From Ktedonobacter robiniae (lineage in GTDB: Bacteria; Chloroflexota; Ktedonobacteria; Ktedonobacterales; Ktedonobacteraceae), in assembly GCF_016587375.1 (NCBI RefSeq), contig NZ_BNJG01000001.1, positions 4,843,185-4,907,184 of the forward strand: a stretch of 64,000 bases of DNA, given 5' to 3'. The notes below the pieces were generated by a model. It was not told the DNA's origin. It saw nothing but the letters and a program-made list of their open reading frames with translations, and searched no databases. The translations under genes and the position numbers were made by a program. This document shows positions 26,508-34,024 of the stretch, one piece after another; within the stretch, counting starts at the first letter, position 1, and the number at the start of each line of letters is the position of its first letter.

Positions 26508-26918
26508 ATGAAAATCAGTGAACTGGCAGAAAAGACAGGGTTAACCGCCCCCACCATTCGCTTTTATGAGAAAGCAGGGCTACTCGATGCACGCCATGTG
26601 AGGCGCGACGAGGGCAATAACTATCGCGACTATTACGAGGAAGCCGTCGAGCATCTCCTGACCATCAAAGAGGTCCAGACCGCAGGTTTTACCCTGGCTG
26701 AGTTCAAAGAGCTGGATGAAGTCTGCAACACGGGTGAACTGGTGGTCCAGAAAGCAACCGTGTATATTCGGCGAAAAATTGATGCAGTGAGTGAGAAAAT
26801 AGCTGAATTAGAACGAGTTCGAGCCTACCTCATAAGCAAATTAGCAGAAGTTCAGGAAGACCACCAGGTGACTGATCAGAGACGACTTGCAAGCGGTGGA
26901 GCAGAGCCTTCGTCATAA
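26508..26918 (+). CDS. MerR-family transcriptional regulator (copy 2)
   Basis: 136 residues, same design as copy 1: KISELAEKTGLTAPTIRFYEKAGLL (winged HTH), NYRDYYEEAVEHLLTIKEVQTAGFTLAEFKEL, then a dimer coiled coil. The C-terminal tail differs and has no Cys, although one Cys lies in the linker (DEVCNTGEL). Divergent from SDR copy 2. TTTTTGGGGAGAATCT precedes the ATG. The tandem pairs arose by duplication and have since diverged. Confidence 0.88.
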   Translation: MKISELAEKTGLTAPTIRFYEKAGLLDARHVRRDEGNNYRDYYEEAVEHLLTIKEVQTAGFTLAEFKELDEVCNTGELVVQKATVYIRRKIDAVSEKIAELERVRAYLISKLAEVQEDHQVTDQRRLASGGAEPSS

Positions 26919-26990
26919 TCTTCCGCAAGCATCTGATGCTCGCCCTCTAGGATTCTCGGATATTTTAATTTTCGCGAGTCCCTAAGATAT

Positions 26991-27006
26991 TGGTTTTCGG
27001 ATAAGC
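26991..27006. repeat. copy of GCTTATCCGAAAACCA repeat (right, inverted)
   Basis: TGGTTTTCGGATAAGC, the exact reverse complement of the copy at 22931-22946. Lies between merR copy 2 and the GH5 gene. Confidence 0.6.
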
Positions 27007-27021
27007 TCTTAGTGGGGGATG

Positions 27022-28839
27022 TCAGGCTGGCTCGCTACCCCAGACGAGGTGGCCCTGGATATAGACAGTGATATAGGGAGCGAGCTGATAGCTTGTGCTA
27101 TGGGCGTTGAAGGAGTAATCGTTGCTCTCATTATAGTTACTCCAATCAGTCTTATTGAAGCGAAACTTAATCTCGCCGGTATTATCCCCGGGTTGCAGGT
27201 TCCCGGTGCCAGGAGCGAAGCTGAGTTCCAGGTAACTGTCGGCGCTGGCGCGTGGTGGCGAGAGTAAGACAATGTGCTGGTTGATGTGCTCACAGCCAGG
27301 GGTGGCGTAGTCGCACCAGGTCTGCTGTGCCTGGGCGGAGTCGGGCGTGTACCAGTAACGAATCGTCACCGTCGAGAGGTCAAGCGGGGCCGCGCCTGTA
27401 TTGACGAGTTTTAGCTGAGGCTGGATCTGATTTACGATAGGGCCGCTACCATTGCCGCTTTGGTAATAAAGCTCGATATGTTGTCCACTGATGGGAGAGG
27501 GTGCCGGGTGCGGCGTGGGCGCAGGTGGGGCTTGACTTAGACTGGCCTGGTCAAAGGGATAGAGAATAGGCTGCAAGTAATTTTGCTTCTCCTGGTTGAT
27601 ATAGGTCCAATCGTCTTGTAGGAGCCCACCGGTATCCACAGAATCGGGGTTCCAACTCCAGAAGGTCCAGTTAATGCCATTGACCCCGCGCCCCAGGTAA
27701 GAGACCAGGCTTGTCAGCCATTGTTTATCCTGCGCGTTTTGCAGGCGCGTCCCAAACTCGCCAACCCAGACGGGCGCGATTCCCTGCTTTTGGATATAGC
27801 CCCAGTAGCTATCCCAGATAGCGGAGAGATTATGAGGAAAGCTGGGATCTTTAAACCAGAGCTGAGGATAGACGCTCACGGGATAGTCATGGACGGAGTA
27901 GACCAGGCGATGCGCGACCTGTAGCTGAACTGGATGGGTCGCGACCCCCTTGAGATTGCTGCCCCACCAGGAGCAGTTTCCTGGTACCTGTTTATCGGCA
28001 TTAGGATCGGGATAACACTCCACACCCTCGACAAAGATGAGCCAGTTGGGATTGACCGCGAGAATGGCATTGCCAGCACGTTGCGCAGCCTGTTGCCAGT
28101 CAAGTTTTGGATCGCCGCAGCCCCAGCAGGCAGGTGCTCTTGGCTCATTATGCAGATCGGCCCCGATGACCATGGAATTGTCTTTATAATGTTGTGCTAG
28201 CATCTGCCAGTCCGCGATCCAGCGCGACTCGGGATACTGCGTGGTATACCATAGCGGCTCCTGTTGCGTGGCGCCGGGGCGGTGCCGGTCCAGAATGATA
28301 TGTAGACCAATCTGGCTAGCATACTCCACAATTTTATCCAGTAGTTGCAATCCCCGTAGCCCACTTAGTTCTTGATTCTTCGTATAGTCAATACCAGTAG
28401 GGGCGTTGTTAGCATCGAAGAGATGATTGGTATAAGGAAGACGGAGCGTATTATAGTGCTGGGCCTTGATCTGATCGAGCATATCCTTGTAGTTGCGCGT
28501 GGCGAGGCCATGCACGACCAGCGTCTCAGTCTCAAAGCCGGACCAGTTGACGCCCGCGATGCGCACGGGCCGGTTCTGGGCATCGTAAATCTGGCTACCA
28601 TCGGTATGCCAGACCCCGGTTCCGACCGAGCTAGCTGTCGTAGAGGGAAAGAGTGTGTTCTTGAGCAGGCCGAGGCTTAACAGCAAGAGTGAGCCAACGA
28701 GCAGAATAGCCAGACCGACAAGCACGGCCCGGGAGACACCACGGGCTTGCCTGGGTGGTGCGGTTGGCTGATGAGGAAGAAATGGCTCGGTGGGACTCGC
28801 GTGATCGAACGACTCCGAGCCATCTGCATTGTGCGTCAT
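27022..28839 (-). CDS. GH5 cellulase/endoglucanase with C-terminal CBM3
   Basis: 605 residues. A cytoplasmic tail and one transmembrane helix (about 36-58, LVGLAILLVGSLLLLSLGLL) anchor it. The (beta/alpha)8 GH5 domain spans about 78-430: VRIAGVNWSGFET, LRLPYTN, the acid/base Glu in ADLHNEPRAPACWG and the nucleophile Glu in APVWVGEFGTRLQ. A Pro-rich linker then leads to a family 3 carbohydrate-binding module (about 455-605; ELYYQSGNG, NQIQPQLKLVNTGAAPLDLS, GEIKFRFNKTDWSNY). GH5-CBM3 enzymes act on beta-1,4-glucans. It is the last gene of the five-gene operon led by the pseudokinase, so a role in trimming the glycan made by the neighbouring GT2 is plausible, like BcsZ in cellulose operons. Confidence 0.88.
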   Translation of the reverse strand: MTHNADGSESFDHASPTEPFLPHQPTAPPRQARGVSRAVLVGLAILLVGSLLLLSLGLLKNTLFPSTTASSVGTGVWHTDGSQIYDAQNRPVRIAGVNWSGFETETLVVHGLATRNYKDMLDQIKAQHYNTLRLPYTNHLFDANNAPTGIDYTKNQELSGLRGLQLLDKIVEYASQIGLHIILDRHRPGATQQEPLWYTTQYPESRWIADWQMLAQHYKDNSMVIGADLHNEPRAPACWGCGDPKLDWQQAAQRAGNAILAVNPNWLIFVEGVECYPDPNADKQVPGNCSWWGSNLKGVATHPVQLQVAHRLVYSVHDYPVSVYPQLWFKDPSFPHNLSAIWDSYWGYIQKQGIAPVWVGEFGTRLQNAQDKQWLTSLVSYLGRGVNGINWTFWSWNPDSVDTGGLLQDDWTYINQEKQNYLQPILYPFDQASLSQAPPAPTPHPAPSPISGQHIELYYQSGNGSGPIVNQIQPQLKLVNTGAAPLDLSTVTIRYWYTPDSAQAQQTWCDYATPGCEHINQHIVLLSPPRASADSYLELSFAPGTGNLQPGDNTGEIKFRFNKTDWSNYNESNDYSFNAHSTSYQLAPYITVYIQGHLVWGSEPA

Positions 28840-28888
28840 TGTGGCTCACTCCCTTTCTGTGATTTCTCTATATGATTGATGAATAGGC

Positions 28889-30781
28889 TTAGTTACAACT
28901 AGTGGCGTCGTGAAGGACCTGGTAGACCTGGATACGCGATTGCGCATCGCCACTGGCAGCATCAAACTGCGCACGCAGTACCGAGCGATGGAGCGCGCGG
29001 TCCAGGAGCAGCATTGGCCCACCACGCGTCTGAATATCGCTCTGCATCTGAGCATCAACCACGAGATAGTCGATGCGATTCCAGCAGTCATGCAGCAGGG
29101 TATTATGGATCTCGGGATCAAAGGCCGCGTTCCAGTAGATTTGCGCCTGGGTGTAAGGTAAGCCCCTGCCAACGCCCATCCCTCCGGTCTCATGGAGATC
29201 GGTATACAGGTAGCTATTGATGATAATAATGGAACTGATGGGGGCATTGCGATTGATCCAGAGCAGCGCCTGGCGTTGCGGCTCTGCGGTATTCTGGCTG
29301 AATTGAGGATTTGCGCGCTGAATATTTAAGGGAATGAGTGCGCCAAGGAGTAGAAAGAGGAGCGAGGCCCGTGCCAGATCGAAGCCAGCGCGTTTGCTGA
29401 GCGCTTTGAGCGGTATATCCAGCGCCAGCGCGATATTCATCCCCAGGAGTGGCAGGAGCGGGAGTATCGAATAAGGGAAGATGTTCTGAATGCTTAACAG
29501 GAGCACCCAGTAACTGATAAAAAAGAGCGCCATGAGCCATTGCAGGCGATTCCACCAGCCACCAGCAATATTGATTACCAGGGCAATGCCCCCGGCGATA
29601 AACAGGGGCTGGTCCAGGCGAATCCAGGTATTCCAGCTTGTCGCAAAATCTCCCATATTGGGAACATATTGTACCTGTTGGAGCAGTGTGCCAAGCAAAC
29701 TCGGGTGAGCATGAGTATCACCGGGGAGCAGGCCTGTTGGCAACAGCTCTCCCTTCAGGATCGCTAGCAGTGCATAAGCGGAACTGAGCGAGAGCACAAT
29801 GTAGCAAAAGGCCACCAGGGCAAACTTGCGTTGGAAGCGTGTGGCAAAGAGCCAGACTCCGTAGAGCATCACAGGTATAAAGACCAGAAAGATCTCTTTG
29901 CTTAGGATGGCAATACCCAGCGCAAGGGCCGAAAAGACGATGTTGCGTAGGCGGCTATTGCCACGTACTACAAAGAAGACAGAAAGGAGCAGCCAGAAGG
30001 TTCCGATATTATCGAGAAGAATCTCACGCTGATAGGTCACGCTAAGCGGAGAGAGGGTATAGATGGTCATCGCCAGCAGCCCGGCGCTGCGGCTGCCACT
30101 GAGGCGGCGTGTGATGAGATAGACAAGTAGACCACTGGCGATGCCTAGCAAAAGCATCAGCACCCGTCCGCTATTGATCGCGGTTTCAAAGCTAAAGAAG
30201 CCGCCAGTGAGCAGCGTCCAGATCGCCAGTTGTATCCAGCCCAGGGGTGGGTGGTCATAGGTGTAGGGATAGGGTTGCAGATGACTATGTATGATGGCCC
30301 AGGCGTTCGCCATGTAGGCGCCTTCATCCGGACCATACTGCGGATAGTTAAACATATTGAAGGCATGGACACCCAATCCCAGACTTAGCAAAACCAGGAC
30401 GACTAGCCCCTCAAGCCAGAGCGGTATGGGGACGGCGTTTTTTTGTGCTGGATTGAACAACTCAATACGCGGCAGCAGGCGTGTCTTGATCTTGGAGACA
30501 CGTAGCTGCTCGGCGGATATCCAGCGTATCTGCTCCAGTAGCGAGGTATTGCCGCCGGCCTGCTGAATATTACGGCGATGGCTATCAGGAACGACCGCAT
30601 GTACAAAGAAGCGGTTATTGCGGTACAAGGTCACGTTCCCTGGATCGAGCTTCTCCTCTGCCCCTGGCCTTGGTGTCTCGGCTGGACGCGTCGGAACAGG
30701 TGGGGTTATGGGTAGTGTTGGTGCAGGCGTCTGCTCGCTCTTCTCAGGAGCTGACCTCTGTTGTTGCTCAGGTCCTTGCAT
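28889..30781 (-). CDS. GT39-like (ArnT/PMT type) membrane glycosyltransferase
   Basis: 630 residues. A soluble N-terminal part (about 130 residues, Pro-rich then basic) leads into about eleven membrane helices. The first extracytoplasmic loop holds PQYGPDEGAYMANAWAII, whose acidic residues (Asp-Glu) are the catalytic site of GT-C dolichyl/undecaprenyl-phosphate-mannose transferases; YDHPPLGWIQLA follows as expected. A soluble C-terminal domain lies outside. It would transfer a sugar from a polyprenyl-phosphate carrier to glycan or protein outside the membrane. In operon between the GT2 and GH5 genes (54- and 49-base gaps). Confidence 0.82.
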   Translation of the reverse strand: MQGPEQQQRSAPEKSEQTPAPTLPITPPVPTRPAETPRPGAEEKLDPGNVTLYRNNRFFVHAVVPDSHRRNIQQAGGNTSLLEQIRWISAEQLRVSKIKTRLLPRIELFNPAQKNAVPIPLWLEGLVVLVLLSLGLGVHAFNMFNYPQYGPDEGAYMANAWAIIHSHLQPYPYTYDHPPLGWIQLAIWTLLTGGFFSFETAINSGRVLMLLLGIASGLLVYLITRRLSGSRSAGLLAMTIYTLSPLSVTYQREILLDNIGTFWLLLSVFFVVRGNSRLRNIVFSALALGIAILSKEIFLVFIPVMLYGVWLFATRFQRKFALVAFCYIVLSLSSAYALLAILKGELLPTGLLPGDTHAHPSLLGTLLQQVQYVPNMGDFATSWNTWIRLDQPLFIAGGIALVINIAGGWWNRLQWLMALFFISYWVLLLSIQNIFPYSILPLLPLLGMNIALALDIPLKALSKRAGFDLARASLLFLLLGALIPLNIQRANPQFSQNTAEPQRQALLWINRNAPISSIIIINSYLYTDLHETGGMGVGRGLPYTQAQIYWNAAFDPEIHNTLLHDCWNRIDYLVVDAQMQSDIQTRGGPMLLLDRALHRSVLRAQFDAASGDAQSRIQVYQVLHDATSCN

Positions 30782-30835
30782 ACTCTATCTCTCTTCTATT
30801 GGATTTGTTGAATTTAGGAAGAATGGTGTTGTCTC

Positions 30836-32119
30836 TCAGCCTTTGGCGACGTTGCCGCGATGTTGTCCGATGTGAGCGGTTTTCTCCCAGTTGGAGGCGC
30901 CTTTGAGAAAGCGATAGACGGCACGGATAGCGCCAATACCCAGTAAGATCTGGTAAGGCATAAAGGCAATCAAGAGCATGCCAGCCTCGCGCCAACTCCA
31001 CTGGCGATTATGCACCTTCACAAACTCATGCAGGCCAGCCAGGTCGATAAACATGGCCAGGATAAAGCAGTAGAAGGGCATGAAGGTAAACATGGCCATC
31101 CATACCGGTAGCTTAACGAAGAAAAACATCACAATAGAGACGGGAATCATCAATGTAAAGAAGGCCTGGACCTCGGGTAGGATCAGCACATAGAGCGCGA
31201 GCAGGCGCTGTGAGAGGTTTGGGAGTTTGAGCCAGCGCCCGCGGAAGAGAATCTGGATAAAGCCCTGGTTCCAACGGGTGCGCTGCTTGATAAATTGCTC
31301 AATCGTGTGAGGCGTCTCCTCTTTTGTGACAAACTCATCGTCATAGATGATACGCACGCGTGCCCCCGAGAGGCAGAGGCGGATGCCCAGGTCCGCATCC
31401 TCGGTCAGGCAGTTCTCGTCCCAGCCGCCGAGGCGTTGCATCAGGTCGCGGCGTACGAAGACCGTATTGCCTCCTAGAGGGGTCATGCCAACGCTGGCGA
31501 AGAAGTGCAGTGAGGATTTAAACCAGAAGAAGTATTCCAGGACATTTAGGAAACAGAACCACTTGGTATTGTGATTCATAAGCTGTACGCCACTCTGTAC
31601 CACGTCAACCTGCTCATTTAAGTAGGTTGTATTAATGACCTGGAGGATATCGGGATGAGGTTCGTCCTCGGCATCAAAGATGGTCACGATATCGCCTTTG
31701 GAGACCTGCAAGGCCAGGTTCAGGCCATGCGGTTTATTGATGGGCTTGTCGTTAAAGATGACCAACTGGACATTGGGATCGCGCAGCTCATTAATTTTTG
31801 TGCGGGCCTCGGCGATGGTCCCGGTATCGTCCTCGCGGCAGATGGCCATGATCTGCACCAGTTTGCGGGGATAATTGAGATCATAGACCTTCTGAATAGT
31901 ATCGCGATAGACCTCCTCCTCATGGCGCGCTGGCAGGAGAATGGTAAATGAGAGCTGAGGTTGTCGATAGACCGTGGGCGCGCTATTGAGCAGGGCTTGC
32001 TCTGGCTCCTCCCAGATGAAGAGGCGCAGGCGAATATTAAAGATAGCCTGGAGCGTCATCAGCGCGATAATAAGCATATAAAGCGCCTCCAGGCATGTGA
32101 TAAAAATGGTCCAGAGCAT
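30836..32119 (-). CDS. processive glycosyltransferase family 2, membrane-bound
   Basis: 427 residues. One N-terminal helix (about 4-27), a GT-A catalytic domain and four C-terminal helices. Motifs: LSFTILLPARHEEEVY (first strand), IVTIFDAEDEPHPD (DxD-type metal site), TEDADLGIRLCLSGA (TED) and QRTRWNQGFIQI (QxxRW). That set is typical of cellulose/chitin/hyaluronan-synthase-like enzymes that polymerise from UDP- or GDP-sugars and export the chain. Translation starts 90 bases after the GH-A type hydrolase gene. Sugar specificity cannot be read from sequence. Confidence 0.87.
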   Translation of the reverse strand: MLWTIFITCLEALYMLIIALMTLQAIFNIRLRLFIWEEPEQALLNSAPTVYRQPQLSFTILLPARHEEEVYRDTIQKVYDLNYPRKLVQIMAICREDDTGTIAEARTKINELRDPNVQLVIFNDKPINKPHGLNLALQVSKGDIVTIFDAEDEPHPDILQVINTTYLNEQVDVVQSGVQLMNHNTKWFCFLNVLEYFFWFKSSLHFFASVGMTPLGGNTVFVRRDLMQRLGGWDENCLTEDADLGIRLCLSGARVRIIYDDEFVTKEETPHTIEQFIKQRTRWNQGFIQILFRGRWLKLPNLSQRLLALYVLILPEVQAFFTLMIPVSIVMFFFVKLPVWMAMFTFMPFYCFILAMFIDLAGLHEFVKVHNRQWSWREAGMLLIAFMPYQILLGIGAIRAVYRFLKGASNWEKTAHIGQHRGNVAKG

Positions 32120-32209
32120 ATACTACCTTCTATTTCTCCGCATGTATTTGGTGATTCGCCACATCATATTGGGAAATGACCAGATACATCGTATTCGAGA
32201 ATTTCGTAT

Positions 32210-33982
32210 TTAGCAGGTGATAGTAAGTACCTCAGATTGCTGTCCACAAATGGTGTGGCGGATGCCCGGTGTGGGATCGCCGAGTGTTGCCTGCGCGGGC
32301 GAGAATGTATAGGCCTCATTCGTACCATTGCGATGTAGGGTGAGGAGCACCAGGCTATGTCCCTTTAGCGTCACATCCTGGGCATGCCAGGCACTGAGTG
32401 GGAGGAGACCGCTATTGGGCCGCACATGGACAATTTCTGTATTCATTTCCTTGTTAATTAAGAGCATGCTTACCATATTGTGGGCGTCATCCTGAGTCGC
32501 ATATAGGCTCACACTGTCGTTCTCGCTGGAGGTGGCGATATAGTCTGCTTGCAGGTGCGCGAAAAGCTGCATGATACGTAGCATGACGGTCTGCTGTCCA
32601 TCTCTAGCAGTAAAGAGAGGATAGGGGGCATCAACGCCCTGGGTAGAGAAGAAGGCCGCATATTCAACCTGTTGATTCATGAGCTTCCCCAGTGTATCGG
32701 CCCACCAGAGCGCGGCATAGTCAGGTGGAGGAACATCGCCCTTCGGATTGGTATTCACCTCCGTCACGGCGACGGGGAGATCATGTCCAAAGTCCTGGCG
32801 TATGCTCTGGCGCAGGGAAGAGATGAGATCATTCCACTCACCGGTGCTGTTTAAGAGCAGATTGGTGGCTTGGCTAGCGTTATCAAGTGGATAACGGTGA
32901 AACGAGACGCCATCGAGCAGGTGATATTTCGTGTTAGGATGGGACTGCTCATAGCGACTGACGATCTGAAGGAAGGTCTCCATCCAGAGGTTATGCGCAC
33001 TATCGTAGGGGCCAAGTCCAGCACCATAGAACTGACTGATCTCAGGACCGAAGACCTTGATTGTGGGGTCGTTCTGGTGCATCGCGATAGAATACTGAAT
33101 AAAGGCCTGAGCGTACTCGGTAGCCGTAAAGGTTGCACCTGTATCTGGATTCTTCAGGCGATCCGGCTCATTGCCCACCGTCCAGTATTTAACAGGGTGA
33201 TAGGGAGTGGTGGCACTGGCACGTTGAATACTTTTTGGGTTATTCATATAGTCAACAAGCAAGCCGGCTCTACTGGCACGTGTGGCAAGCGTGTCCTGTT
33301 GAGAAGGATTAGAAAGTTGGGACTGCATCAGACCATCGGCACCAGTTACCTGGAGGAGCTGGCTAAAATCATCGAGTTGAGAGGAAGAGAGTGTATGTTC
33401 CTCACCCCACTCTCCTCCTGGAAAGCGTAAGAGCCGTATCCGGGCAGAGCGTAACCCCGCCACAATACCCGCATCGTAACGCATAAAGCCGCTTCCTTGC
33501 TGGTCCTGTGAGTCACTACCCGCCTTAGGAAAGACATTGCTGCCAAAGAGATATGGACTAATTGGCAGGCTTTGATTCAGGTCCAGGTCGGACTCTTGCA
33601 CATCGCCAATGCGCACAAGCAGGTGCATATTGGCACGCGTAATCGCCGAAGCCACCTGTACCAACCCTAAGGTCAATACTACCAGCAGGAAGAGGGGGAG
33701 CAGATACCTTCGTTTCCCCACCCGTCGTAAGGTGCCCCTGGGAGCCTGAGGAGGCTGATTCCCTGGACTGGATGATAAACTCTTTCCCTGCGAGGAAGAG
33801 AGTGCAGCAGGTAACGGCGTCTCCGGCCCAGATAAGCGCGCGGACTCCCCCGTCGTCTGCTCATTGTGAGTAGACATCGCGCGTCCAGGAACATACCCTG
33901 GAATATGCCTTTGAATATGTATATATGACACACCCTCAAGCAAAGAGGGGCGATAGTTGAATACATTCTCGAGAGAAGACAT
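32210..33982 (-). CDS. membrane-anchored glycoside hydrolase, clan GH-A type
   Basis: About 590 residues: a disordered Ser/Pro-rich cytoplasmic tail (1-90), one transmembrane helix (about 93-113), then a large extracytoplasmic domain. VKYWTVGNEPDRL has the acid/base Glu of the NEP motif and LPVAVTEVNTNPKGD the nucleophile Glu of the barrel's strand 7; a beta-sandwich C-terminus (VSLYATQDDAHNMVSMLLIN) closes it. It resembles GH44, GH79, GH51 or GH39 proteins, and I cannot choose. ATG at 33982 follows AGAGGT; a TTG at 34018 is the only upstream option. In operon directly after the pseudokinase. Confidence 0.72.
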   Translation of the reverse strand: MSSLENVFNYRPSLLEGVSYIHIQRHIPGYVPGRAMSTHNEQTTGESARLSGPETPLPAALSSSQGKSLSSSPGNQPPQAPRGTLRRVGKRRYLLPLFLLVVLTLGLVQVASAITRANMHLLVRIGDVQESDLDLNQSLPISPYLFGSNVFPKAGSDSQDQQGSGFMRYDAGIVAGLRSARIRLLRFPGGEWGEEHTLSSSQLDDFSQLLQVTGADGLMQSQLSNPSQQDTLATRASRAGLLVDYMNNPKSIQRASATTPYHPVKYWTVGNEPDRLKNPDTGATFTATEYAQAFIQYSIAMHQNDPTIKVFGPEISQFYGAGLGPYDSAHNLWMETFLQIVSRYEQSHPNTKYHLLDGVSFHRYPLDNASQATNLLLNSTGEWNDLISSLRQSIRQDFGHDLPVAVTEVNTNPKGDVPPPDYAALWWADTLGKLMNQQVEYAAFFSTQGVDAPYPLFTARDGQQTVMLRIMQLFAHLQADYIATSSENDSVSLYATQDDAHNMVSMLLINKEMNTEIVHVRPNSGLLPLSAWHAQDVTLKGHSLVLLTLHRNGTNEAYTFSPAQATLGDPTPGIRHTICGQQSEVLTITC

Positions 33983-34024
33983 GGGATACCTCTTGAATAA
34001 GCTCTCAAACACGTTCAAAGCTCG

